This document shows, piece by piece, positions 7,807 to 16,186 of a DNA stretch of 64,000 bases; within the stretch, counting starts at the first letter, position 1; each line of letters begins with the position of its first letter. Source of the DNA: Chitinophaga rupis (GTDB taxonomy: Bacteria > Bacteroidota > Bacteroidia > Chitinophagales > Chitinophagaceae); assembly GCF_900109685.1 (NCBI RefSeq), contig NZ_FOBB01000002.1, positions 428,085 through 492,084 on the forward strand. The letters run 5' to 3'. The position numbers and the translations under genes were made by a program. The notes beneath the pieces are model-generated. The model had not been told where the DNA came from, made no database searches, and saw only the letters and a program-made list of their open reading frames with translations.

Positions 7807-9387
7807 ATGACACAACAGGCATCATTGGTAGAATACGGCGCCCGCCGGGTGATCATCACCATCACGGCTATATTCTGCGCGCTGCTGGAAATAGTGGATA
7901 CCACTATTGTAAACGTAGCCCTGAATGATATGCGTGGTAACCTGGGCGCAACCATGAGTGAAATAGGATGGGTGGTAACAGCGTATGCCATTGGTAACGT
8001 AATTATCATACCCATGACCAGCTGGCTGGCGCAACAATTTGGCCGCCGGAACTATTTTGCCGTATCGATCATCATGTTTACGGTTGCCTCCTTTTTGTGC
8101 GGTAACGCATCCACTCTGTGGGAGCTGGTATTGTTCCGCTTTATACAGGGGGTAGGCGGTGGCGCCCTGCTGGTAACATCGCAAACCATTATCACAGAAA
8201 GTTACCCGCCCGAAAAACGTGGTATGGCCCAGGCCATCTACGGTTTAGGGGTGATCATAGGTCCAACCCTGGGCCCCCCCTTAGGCGGTTATATCATTGA
8301 TCACTCTTCATGGCCAAATATCTTTTACATCAATATACCCATAGGAATTATAGCCACCTTGTTAACACTGCAGTTTGTGCGTAGTCCCAAATATGCAGAG
8401 AAGAAAGCAGCGAATGAAATTGATTGGTGGGGTATTGCTTTCCTGGCAGCCGCAGTAGGAGCGTTGCAATATGTGCTGGAGCGCGGACAGGAAGACGACT
8501 GGTTCAATGATTCAACCATCACTATCTTAACAGTGGTGTCGGTATTAGGATTTTTCTTTTTCGTTTGGCGGGAATTGGTGTACAAAAATCCAATAGTAGA
8601 GCTGCGTGTACTAAAGAATGGGAATTTACGGATCGGAACAATTTTATCGTTTATCATGGGATTTGGCTTATACGGGTCCACCTTCGTTTTACCTCTGTAT
8701 ACACAAGGGTTAATGGGGTGGACCGCCACGCAGTCCGGTTTGCTGATGCTGCCCGCTGCGCTCATGACGGCCTTTATGATGCCGCTGATCGGTAAAATGC
8801 TGGAAAAAGGAATACCGCAGCCCTACCTGATTGCCGCTGGCATGATCTCGTTCTTCGTTTACAGCTTCTGGGGTTATAAGATCATTTCCCCGGATACCGG
8901 TAAGCCGGACTTTTTCTGGATGCTGATCGTACGTGGGGTAGGTTTAGGCCTGCTGTTCATACCTATCACGGCCATGTCACTCTCCTCACTGAAAGGAGTG
9001 CAGATAGGCCAGGGAGCAGCATTCACGGGTATGATGCGGCAGCTGGGCGGTTCATTCGGGATTGCATTGATCACTACTTTCGTATCCCGCCGCAATGAGC
9101 TGCACCGCATGGACCTGGTAAGTAAGCTGGATACCAATAACCCGGTTGTAATGGACCGGGTGCACAGTATGCAGGCCAATTTTATACACAAGGGTATGGA
9201 TGCATCAACCGCGCTGAAAAGTGCCTACCAGTCGCTGGAATACACTGTTATTAAGCAGCAGACCGTGTTGTCTTATATGGATGTGTTCCTGTACCTGGGT
9301 ATATTATTCCTGATCTTTGTGCCGATTGTACTGCTGGTGAAGAGCAATAAAAAAGCAGGAAAATTAGACGCATCTGCAATGCACTAA
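7807..9387 (+). CDS. DHA2-family drug:H+ antiporter (EmrB/QacA type)
   Basis: A 526-aa MFS transporter with about 14 membrane segments, the inner-membrane engine of the tripartite pump. TM1 carries DTTIVNVALNDM, a family signature, and the loop after TM2 carries WLAQQFGRRNYF (motif A). TM5 carries the antiporter motif C, GLGVIIGPTLGPPLGG. The first periplasmic loop and the long C-terminal tail fit EmrB-type proteins. It is the last gene of the tetR-tolC-emrA-emrB unit and is closed by a hairpin terminator. The substrate cannot be predicted. Confidence 0.93.
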   Translation: MTQQASLVEYGARRVIITITAIFCALLEIVDTTIVNVALNDMRGNLGATMSEIGWVVTAYAIGNVIIIPMTSWLAQQFGRRNYFAVSIIMFTVASFLCGNASTLWELVLFRFIQGVGGGALLVTSQTIITESYPPEKRGMAQAIYGLGVIIGPTLGPPLGGYIIDHSSWPNIFYINIPIGIIATLLTLQFVRSPKYAEKKAANEIDWWGIAFLAAAVGALQYVLERGQEDDWFNDSTITILTVVSVLGFFFFVWRELVYKNPIVELRVLKNGNLRIGTILSFIMGFGLYGSTFVLPLYTQGLMGWTATQSGLLMLPAALMTAFMMPLIGKMLEKGIPQPYLIAAGMISFFVYSFWGYKIISPDTGKPDFFWMLIVRGVGLGLLFIPITAMSLSSLKGVQIGQGAAFTGMMRQLGGSFGIALITTFVSRRNELHRMDLVSKLDTNNPVVMDRVHSMQANFIHKGMDASTALKSAYQSLEYTVIKQQTVLSYMDVFLYLGILFLIFVPIVLLVKSNKKAGKLDASAMH

Positions 9388-9450
9388 TTAATTAAACTCA
9401 TTATAAAGTTATGTTACTAACAGTGTAACAGTTGTAGGTTTAGGTAAAAG

Positions 9451-9483
9451 CCGGAATATTCTTGTTCCGGTTTTCTTTTTTTT
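9451..9483 (+). terminator. Terminator of the efflux operon
   Basis: A stem CCGGAA (9451-9456) / TTCCGG (9465-9470), extendable by AAAA/TTTT with one bulged base, is followed by TTTTCTTTTTTTT. It lies about 60 nt after the emrB-like stop. Confidence 0.8.
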
Positions 9484-9534
9484 ACTTTTACCCCGCCAGT
9501 AATAACAGTGAACTAAATTGTACAACAGAGAGAT

Positions 9535-11754
9535 ATGCAATCATCATTTCTAAAAGTCTTTTATACAGGCCTGCTATGCCTGTTAGGCGCCGTCCTGCAA
9601 ATACATGCCGCCGCCCCGCCGGACAAAACCGCTATTGACGGCCTGGTGAAACGGGTATTAAAAGAGCAGGCCGCGCATTTTGAAACAGCCTTCATCCCGC
9701 AGGAAAATGGAAAGGATGTATTTGAGCTGGAAAGCAGCAAGGGTAAAATACTGCTCAAAGGCAGCAATGGCCTTAGCATAGCCAGCGCGCTCAATTACTA
9801 TTTACATCACTATGCGCATTGCGATGTAAGCTGGAACGGCACCAATCTGCAGCTGCCGCAACCCTTGCCGGTAGTGGATGCCAGAGTGCATAAAACCACT
9901 CCTTACAAGTATCGCTATTACCTGAACTACTGCACCTTTAACTATACCATCAGCTGGTGGAAATGGGACCGCTGGCAATGGGAAATAGACTGGATGGCGC
10001 TGAACGGCATTAACATGCCCCTGGCGCTTACGGGGCAAAACTCCATCTGGGACCGCGTGTATAAAAGCCTGGGTTTTACAGACAAGGACCTGAGCAACTT
10101 TTACAGCGGCCCTACCTATTTTAACTGGTTCTGGATGGGTAACCTGGATGGCTGGGGAGGCCCGTTACCCCAAAGCTTCATGAAAGGCCACGAAGCGCTG
10201 CAAAAGCAGATCCTGGAAAGGGAGAGGTCACTGGGCATGACGCCCGTGCTGCCGGCTTTTACCGGTCATGTGCCACCTGCATTTAAAGATAAGTTTCCCA
10301 ATGCCAAAGTAAAACGCACCAACTGGGATGCCGGTTTTGATGATGTATACATCCTGGACCCCGGCGATCCGATGTTTGCGGAAATAGGCCGCCGGTTTAT
10401 GGAAGAGGAGATCCGCACTTTTGGTACAGATCACCTGTACTCTTCCGATACCTTTAATGAAAACCTGCCGCCCACCAATGATTCCGTGTTTCTGCACCAG
10501 ATCAGTAAAAAAATATACCAGTCTATGGCTGCGGTGGATACGGCTGCCATTTGGGTAATGCAGGGCTGGATGTTCCACTACCAGAAAGACTTTTGGCATC
10601 CTGCGCAGATCCAGGCTTTGATGACCGCGGCGCCGGATGATAAAATGGTGGTACTGGACCTGTTTAGTGAAAATTATCCCGTTTGGAACCGCACCGAAGC
10701 TTATTACGGCAAACAATGGATCTGGTGTATGCTGCAGAACTTTGGCGGCAACATCAGCATGTATGGCCGTATGGATAATGTGGCCAATGATCCGGCTAAT
10801 GCGCTGCACGATCCGTCCGCCAGGAACCTGGTAGGCATTGGCGTAACGCCGGAAGGCATAGAACAGAACCCGGTAATGTACGCGCTGATGCTGGAAAACG
10901 TGTGGCGCGATCAGCCCATTGACCTTAATACCTGGCTAAAAGCGTATGCCCTTCGCCGTTATGGCCGGCAAAATGATGCCGCGGAAAAGGCCTGGGATAT
11001 TTTACATAAAACCGTTTACAGTGGCCGCCTTACAGAAGGCGGCCCGGAAAGTATTTTAACCGGCCGGCCTGGTTTTAAAACAGAAACTACCCGCACTAAA
11101 ACTATGCTGGCCTATGATCCCGGTGCGCTGATACCTGCCTGGGACAATATGATACAGGCAGCAGCAGCTCTTAAAAGCAGCGATGGTTTCCAGTATGATG
11201 TGGTGGATGTAACCCGGCAGGTGCTGGCTAACTATGCGGATTCCCTGCAACAGCAGTTTGCCAGGGCTTATCAGCATAACGATGCGGCGGCCTTTAAAAA
11301 ATATAGCGGGCAGTTCATTGTACTGCTAACTGATATGGACCGCTTACTGGCTACCCGTAAGGATTTCCTGTTAGGCAGGTGGCTGGAAGATGCTAAGGGC
11401 TGGGGTACTACGCCGGCGGAAAAAGCGCTGTTTGAAAAGAATGCCCGCGACCTGGTAACCCTTTGGGGTGATAAGAACAGCGAGCTGCATGAATACTCCA
11501 GCCGCCAATGGTCAGGCTTGATCAATAACTTTTATAAAGCCCGCTGGGCGCAGTTCTTCACGTATGTAAATACCTGCATGCAGCAGCACAAGCCTGTTGA
11601 TGAAAAGTATTTTGATGAAAAAATGAAGGATTGGGAATGGCAATGGGTAAATGCGCATGAGCTATATACTGCAACGCCCAAAGGCAACGCAGTAGCCACC
11701 GCAAAAGAGCTGTACACGAAATACAGCGGGGTAATAAAAGCTACCTACAATTAA
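9535..11754 (+). CDS. Secreted alpha-N-acetylglucosaminidase, GH89 (NAGLU-like)
   Basis: A 739-aa glycoside hydrolase of family GH89, which removes terminal alpha-linked GlcNAc from glycans such as heparan sulfate and gastric mucin-type structures. After a signal peptide (residues 1-25, ending HAA) come the three NAGLU domains: a small N-terminal domain, a TIM barrel and an all-helical C-terminal domain. Catalytic candidates are E309 in DTFNENLPP and E440 in GVTPEGIEQNPV, matching the two active-site glutamates of human NAGLU and clostridial GH89. Trp-rich WWKWDRWQWEIDW near residue 145 is typical. It has its own promoter region after the efflux terminator and no neighbouring SusC/D or sulfatase. 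Confidence 0.93.
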   Translation: MQSSFLKVFYTGLLCLLGAVLQIHAAAPPDKTAIDGLVKRVLKEQAAHFETAFIPQENGKDVFELESSKGKILLKGSNGLSIASALNYYLHHYAHCDVSWNGTNLQLPQPLPVVDARVHKTTPYKYRYYLNYCTFNYTISWWKWDRWQWEIDWMALNGINMPLALTGQNSIWDRVYKSLGFTDKDLSNFYSGPTYFNWFWMGNLDGWGGPLPQSFMKGHEALQKQILERERSLGMTPVLPAFTGHVPPAFKDKFPNAKVKRTNWDAGFDDVYILDPGDPMFAEIGRRFMEEEIRTFGTDHLYSSDTFNENLPPTNDSVFLHQISKKIYQSMAAVDTAAIWVMQGWMFHYQKDFWHPAQIQALMTAAPDDKMVVLDLFSENYPVWNRTEAYYGKQWIWCMLQNFGGNISMYGRMDNVANDPANALHDPSARNLVGIGVTPEGIEQNPVMYALMLENVWRDQPIDLNTWLKAYALRRYGRQNDAAEKAWDILHKTVYSGRLTEGGPESILTGRPGFKTETTRTKTMLAYDPGALIPAWDNMIQAAAALKSSDGFQYDVVDVTRQVLANYADSLQQQFARAYQHNDAAAFKKYSGQFIVLLTDMDRLLATRKDFLLGRWLEDAKGWGTTPAEKALFEKNARDLVTLWGDKNSELHEYSSRQWSGLINNFYKARWAQFFTYVNTCMQQHKPVDEKYFDEKMKDWEWQWVNAHELYTATPKGNAVATAKELYTKYSGVIKATYN

Positions 11755-11779
11755 TTATTCATTCCAAGGTCTGGGCGGT

Positions 11780-12178
11780 CTATCCGCCCAGGCCCCCCAG
11801 CATGCTGAATAAAATAACGCCCAGCACAATAAGGGTAATTACAATATACAGGTAGTCTTTTTCAACCGTGAATGCAAATACGGAGAACAGGATGCGGGCA
11901 ATAGGAGTGGCAATCAGCAGCACTACGCCCAGCTGAATAATTTCACGCCCATGGCCCAGGAATACGCCGCGCATAATGGCAGGCAGGTTATCCCAGCGGT
12001 TGTTAGGGCCGGCAAAATCACGGTATTCCGGCATTTCATGCCCATGCCGCATAATGTAAATGATACCGCCAGCCAGTACTACTATGCTGGATAGTATTAC
12101 GCCATAGCGCAGCAGCGTGCCCAGTAAAATTTCCACATCTTTATCTTCCCAGTATTTTCGGGATAACAATCGCTTCAT
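11780..12178 (-). CDS. DUF1634 membrane protein
   Basis: A 132-aa protein with three hydrophobic segments (about residues 25-45, 75-97 and 104-125) and a short soluble N-terminus. The pattern LLGTLLRYGVILSS and a final LGGLGG tail fit DUF1634. Family members are very often encoded next to TauE/SafE-type transporters. Here the gene starts 3 nt downstream of such a transporter and is surely in its operon. A role as an accessory subunit of that transporter is inferred from the pairing; no activity is known to me. Confidence 0.82.
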   Translation of the reverse strand: MKRLLSRKYWEDKDVEILLGTLLRYGVILSSIVVLAGGIIYIMRHGHEMPEYRDFAGPNNRWDNLPAIMRGVFLGHGREIIQLGVVLLIATPIARILFSVFAFTVEKDYLYIVITLIVLGVILFSMLGGLGG

Positions 12179-12181
12179 GCG

Positions 12182-13018
12182 TTATAATTTTCCGGTAACC
12201 CCGTTATAGATCATTTGTAATGCTAGCAGCGCTATCACCACGCCAAACACAACACGCAGCAATTTGGTATTTGCCTTTGCTAATATCTTAGTGCCGCCCA
12301 ATGCCCCTGCCAGCACACCCAGCACCACCGGCAGGCACAACCCGGGATCAATGTAACCCCGCTGTAAATACACTACAGCGCTGGCAGCAGCTGTTACGCC
12401 TATCATGAAGTTGCTGGTAGTGGTGGATACTTTAAAAGGCACCTTCATCATATTATCCATAGCCAGCACCTTTAAAGCGCCGGAGCCAATGCCCAGTAAG
12501 CCGGATAGTACGCCGGCCAGCGTCATCATCAGGTAACCGCCGGGCACATGCCGCACTTTATAGTGCACCATACCTTCAGGGGTAGGGTACTGGCCGTTGA
12601 GGCGCAGCTTTTGCGCCAGCTGGCTTTTATCAGCTGTTTCCAGGTGATTGCCTTTGGGGCGGATGGATAAGACAGCAGAAATAATGAGCACCAGGCCAAA
12701 AATAATTGCCACTATGTTGGTGGGCATATACACCGCCAGTAAAGCCCCGGCCACTGCGCCGGTGGTGGTGGCAATTTCCAGGAACATACCCAGGCGTATA
12801 TTGGTAATACCTTCTTTTACGTAGGCAGATGCAGAACCGGAGGAGGTAGCAATGGCCGCAATAAGGGCGGTGCCAATTGCATAACGGATGTCGGTATGGA
12901 ATACAAGCGTCAGCAGAGGGATGATCACTACGCCGCCACCCAGGCCGGTAAGAGAGCCCAGCAAGCCCGCCAGGAAAGCCCCACCCAGGAGTATTAGCGT
13001 AAAGGTTAAAATGGTCAT
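12182..13018 (-). CDS. TauE/SafE-family anion exporter
   Basis: Predicted inner-membrane permease of 278 aa with about eight membrane segments, from a family exporting sulfite, sulfoacetate and related organosulfur anions. The family's two Gly-rich repeats are visible: GSLTGLGGGVVIIPLLTL near the N-terminus and SGLLGIGSGALKVLAMDN near residue 170. I chose the ATG at 13018 (MTILTF) rather than one 30 nt further upstream because the hydrophobic signal-anchor begins there. It shares an operon with the DUF1634 gene. No sulfur-metabolism gene is nearby, so the substrate is open. Confidence 0.88.
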   Translation of the reverse strand: MTILTFTLILLGGAFLAGLLGSLTGLGGGVVIIPLLTLVFHTDIRYAIGTALIAAIATSSGSASAYVKEGITNIRLGMFLEIATTTGAVAGALLAVYMPTNIVAIIFGLVLIISAVLSIRPKGNHLETADKSQLAQKLRLNGQYPTPEGMVHYKVRHVPGGYLMMTLAGVLSGLLGIGSGALKVLAMDNMMKVPFKVSTTTSNFMIGVTAAASAVVYLQRGYIDPGLCLPVVLGVLAGALGGTKILAKANTKLLRVVFGVVIALLALQMIYNGVTGKL

Positions 13019-13179
13019 GGTTGGTCCATCAGTTGTTGGTGGGCACAAAGGTCAGTAAATGTGGCCAGAATGCAAAGCTGTCTTGTATTCCGATGGACTA
13101 AGGGTAATGTGCGGGTGATGAAAAACTGTTGTATTAAAGATCAAACAGAAAATGCAAAACGCTGTCTCCGCTGCATTTC

Positions 13180-13282
13180 ATTCGTAACTACTCATATCAT
13201 AATTACTTTTAATGGCATTCCCCGCTGGGCGAGGCAGGCTGTGTACCGCCTTGGGCGGGGTCGTAATTGACAATTCGTAATT
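13180..13282 (+). repeat. Dispersed GC-cored intergenic repeat, copy A
   Basis: This 103-nt stretch matches the reverse complement of 28854-28959 at about 90% by eye (roughly ten substitutions and one 3-nt gap). The core, rich in CCCCGC / GGGCGGGG, is flanked by AT-rich words; the right end is the 20-mer GTAATTGACAATTCGTAATT (13263-13282). It sits between the end of the lacI-type gene and the start of the exporter gene. Confidence 0.8.
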
Positions 13283-13290
13283 AACCCCGA

Positions 13291-14313
13291 CTACTTCCTC
13301 CGCGAAGACTCCCTCACAATCAGCACCGGTTCCAGCACTACCTTTTCTGCCGGCCGGCCTTCGTCGGGTTCTTTATTAAGTACTGTTTTCAGGAATAAGC
13401 GGGCTGCTTCTTCACCCATTTTTACGGTTTGCTGGTCTACAGTGGAAAGGCCGGGATGCACCAGCTCTCCAAAAGCTTCATTGGCAAAGCCTATTACGCC
13501 GGTTTCCTGCGGTATCTGTATGTTATAGGTCTGCAGCTGCTGTATTACGCCCATGGCAGTATAATCTTCCAGCGCAAATACGGCGTCGAAGGGAATGCCC
13601 CGCTCCCGTAGCTGCCGTATGCAGGAGCGGCCGTATTCAATGGAGAATTGCCCCTGCAATATCAGCTCTTCCTGCAGGGGTATGCCGTAACGTTGTAAGG
13701 CATCCTTATAACCGCGCAGCCGTTCCTTAAAAATGGGCATGTTCTGCGCGGCGGTAATATGCACAATGCGCCGGTAGCCCTGCTGTATCAGGTGTTCAGT
13801 AGCCATAAAGCCACCCTGGTGATCGTCAATAGTTACGGAAGGAGTGTTCAGCGCATCCAGGGTACGGTCAAAGAAAATAAGGGGAATGTTCCGCTTTTTA
13901 ATTTCCTCGTAATGCCCATATTGCTCCGTTTCCAGCGTCACGGAAGAAATGATCCCATCCACCCGCGACTGCAGGAACGTTTCAATCCCCTTCACTTCAT
14001 GCCGCAGCATTTCATTGCTCTGGTACAGGAGTATGCTGTAGCCGTTCTCATTCATCACTTTTTCAATACCGTGTACTACAGAGCTGAAAAAGCTTACATG
14101 CAGGCTGGGTACAATCACCCCTATAACATGCGTGCTGCCGGAGCGCAGGGAGCTGGCCAGCTTGTTCTGCCGGTAGTTGAGCCGCTCCGCTGTTTGGTGC
14201 ACGGCCACCCGGGTAGCCTCGCTAATGGCCGGGTTATTGCGCAGGGCCCGGGCCACGGTAGAAAAGGTGATATTTAGCTCGCGGGCTATGTCGTGAATGG
14301 TAGTTTTTTTCAT
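13291..14313 (-). CDS. LacI/GalR-family transcriptional regulator (likely xylose regulator)
   Basis: A 340-aa sugar-responsive regulator. The N-terminal HTH reads TTIHDIARELNITFSTVARAL, with the hinge helix near residues 50-58 (LASSLRSG). A periplasmic-binding-like sensor domain follows (VIGVIVPSL, VDGIISSV, FDRTLD, DAVFALEDYTAMG). It is divergent from xylose isomerase, and a perfect 22-bp palindrome lies between them, so local control of xylA and of itself is the natural reading. The effector (xylose or a derivative) is inferred only from this context. Confidence 0.9.
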   Translation of the reverse strand: MKKTTIHDIARELNITFSTVARALRNNPAISEATRVAVHQTAERLNYRQNKLASSLRSGSTHVIGVIVPSLHVSFFSSVVHGIEKVMNENGYSILLYQSNEMLRHEVKGIETFLQSRVDGIISSVTLETEQYGHYEEIKKRNIPLIFFDRTLDALNTPSVTIDDHQGGFMATEHLIQQGYRRIVHITAAQNMPIFKERLRGYKDALQRYGIPLQEELILQGQFSIEYGRSCIRQLRERGIPFDAVFALEDYTAMGVIQQLQTYNIQIPQETGVIGFANEAFGELVHPGLSTVDQQTVKMGEEAARLFLKTVLNKEPDEGRPAEKVVLEPVLIVRESSRRK

Positions 14314-14366
14314 TTTGTACTACAATTTTAAGAATAGGCTTTTGTTTTTTCATGGTTTATTTTATT

Positions 14367-14388
14367 TTTATGCCAACGTTGGCATAAA
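14367..14388. promoter_or_regulatory. 22-bp palindromic operator between lacI-type gene and xylA
   Basis: A perfect palindrome with half-site TTTATGCCAAC, centred on a CpG as in LacI-family operators. Its centre (14377.5) is 64.5 nt from each of the two divergent start codons, so one dimer site could serve both promoters. Confidence 0.85.
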
Positions 14389-14441
14389 GTTGTCGAAACG
14401 GCTTTTCCACTTTCACCATTTTTAAAACTGATACCTTCTCT

Positions 14442-15773
14442 ATGGCAAACATTGTCACAGGCAGCAAAGAATTTTTCAAAGGTATAGGCGCCATCAAGTA
14501 TGAGGGGCCTGCTACCGACAACCCGCTGGCATACCGCTGGTACGATGAGAATAAAGTAGTAGCCGGTAAAACCATGAAAGAGCACCTGCGTTTTGCAGTG
14601 GCCTACTGGCATTCCTTCTGTGGTAACGGCGCTGATCCTTTTGGCGGCCCTACCCATATTTTCCCCTGGGATGAAAAAGGCGACGCAGTAGAAAGAGCTA
14701 AAGACAAGATGGACGCTGCTTTTGAGTTCATCACCAAGCTGGGTATGCCTTATTACTGCTTTCACGATGTGGATGTAGTAGATTATGGGAACGATGTAGC
14801 GGAGAACGATAAAAGGCTGCAGGCCCTGGTAGATTATGCCAAGACCAAACAGTCCGATAGTGGCGTAAAGCTGCTGTGGGGGACCGCCAACCTGTTCTCA
14901 CACCGCCGTTATATGAATGGCGCTGCCACCAATCCTGATTTTCATGTGCTAAGCCACGCGGCAGCACAGGTAAAAGCAGCGCTGGATGCTACCATTGCGC
15001 TGGGCGGCGAAAACTATGTGTTCTGGGGCGGCAGGGAAGGTTATATGAGCCTGCTGAACACTAATGTAAAGCGGGAGCAGGAGCACCTGGCCCGTTTCTT
15101 ACATACCGCGAAGGACTACGCCCGCCAGCAGGGCTTTAAAGGCACCTTCTTTATAGAGCCTAAGCCCTGTGAGCCTACCAAACATCAATATGATTATGAT
15201 GCGGCAACCGTGATCAGCTTTTTACGCCAGTACGATCTGCTGAACGACTTTAAGCTGAACCTGGAAGTGAACCACGCCACCCTGGCCGGCCATACCTTCC
15301 AGCATGAGCTGCAGATAGCAGCAGATGCAGGTTTGCTCGGTTCTATTGATGCCAACAGGGGCGATCAGCAGAACGGCTGGGATACCGACCAGTTCCCCAA
15401 CAATATCAACGAGGTAACGGAATATATGCTCATTATCCTGGAAGCCGGTGGCTTCAAAGGCGGTGGTATTAATTTCGATGCCAAGATCCGCCGTAACTCC
15501 ACAGATCCGGCAGATCTGTTCCATGCTCATATTGGTGGCATTGATACCTTTGCCCGTGCGCTGGTAGTGGCTGATAATGTGCTGCAAAAGTCAGAATACC
15601 GCAAGATCCGCCAGGACCGTTATGCCTCTTTTGACAGCGGTAAAGGAAAGGATTTTGAAGCCGGGAAGCTGTCACTGGAAGACCTGCGCGCCTATGCTAT
15701 TGAAAAGGGCGAGCCGGCATCCATCAGCGGCAGGCAGGAGTACCTGGAAAACCTCATTAACAGATACATTTAA
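14442..15773 (+). CDS. xylA: Xylose isomerase (class II)
   Basis: Converts D-xylose to D-xylulose in the cytoplasm; 443 aa, the length of class II enzymes. Visible active-site parts are H108 and its Asp partner in [10 protein letters not shown]239 in [15 protein letters not shown] (metal and substrate binding), [15 protein letters not shown] and [20 protein letters not shown] (further metal ligands). The N-terminal [10 protein letters not shown] is also typical. A strong terminator follows directly, so it is monocistronic: no xylulokinase (xylB) or transporter is linked, and these must lie elsewhere in the genome. Control by the divergent LacI-type protein is likely. Confidence 0.97.
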   Translation: MANIVTGSKEFFKGIGAIKYEGPATDNPLAYRWYDENKVVAGKTMKEHLRFAVAYWHSFCGNGADPFGGPTHIFPWDEKGDAVERAKDKMDAAFEFITKLGMPYYCFHDVDVVDYGNDVAENDKRLQALVDYAKTKQSDSGVKLLWGTANLFSHRRYMNGAATNPDFHVLSHAAAQVKAALDATIALGGENYVFWGGREGYMSLLNTNVKREQEHLARFLHTAKDYARQQGFKGTFFIEPKPCEPTKHQYDYDAATVISFLRQYDLLNDFKLNLEVNHATLAGHTFQHELQIAADAGLLGSIDANRGDQQNGWDTDQFPNNINEVTEYMLIILEAGGFKGGGINFDAKIRRNSTDPADLFHAHIGGIDTFARALVVADNVLQKSEYRKIRQDRYASFDSGKGKDFEAGKLSLEDLRAYAIEKGEPASISGRQEYLENLINRYI

Positions 15774-15796
15774 CACGACACAACTATCAATTTCCC

Positions 15797-15835
15797 TGGT
15801 CCGGTAAGCATTTTCTTACCGGACCAATTTTTTTT
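15797..15835 (+). terminator. Strong terminator after xylA
   Basis: A perfect 12-bp stem, TGGTCCGGTAAG (15797-15808) with CTTACCGGACCA (15815-15826), a 6-nt loop and a run of eight T residues. Confidence 0.95.
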
Positions 15836-16186
15836 GCTTTCTTTGTATTGACAACCGGCTCCGTTCATTCCTCATAGTACCATACCCTATACACGAATAG
15901 AACCACCGCAGCCGGCGCAAAGGCCTGAATATCAGTTTGGATCTCGCGGTAAGAAGTAATCAACCACCGGAATCAACCATCGTTGTTACTGAAAATTTTT
16001 TTGCTAAATAATAAGGTTGTATATTAAAAAAATCGAATATTTTTCTTTCAAAGTAGACCATTTAGCTGTTAAAAGGTGTCCTTACTGCACATTTTTCTAA
16101 TCAGGGGCATTGGCCGTTCTCACCTTAAAATAGGTAGGGCCGCGAGCTTCGTATATATTTCCAATAATAGTTGTCATATCCCAAAT
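15836..16186. other. Upstream region of the susC gene
   Basis: About 350 nt without a supported gene. The distal half is AT-rich, with poly-A and poly-T runs near 15990-16050, and must hold the SusC/SusD promoter, but no convincing TTTG-N19-TAnnTTTG pair was found; TAAGGTTG near 16011 is a partial match only. An open GTG-initiated extension of the receptor frame back to 16076 is considered non-coding. Confidence 0.4.

Noticed and set aside
16076-16186. GTG-initiated N-terminal extension of the SusC protein
   Set aside because: The extension places the signal peptide about 50 residues inside the protein; the ATGs at 16187 or 16217 give a normal signal peptide.
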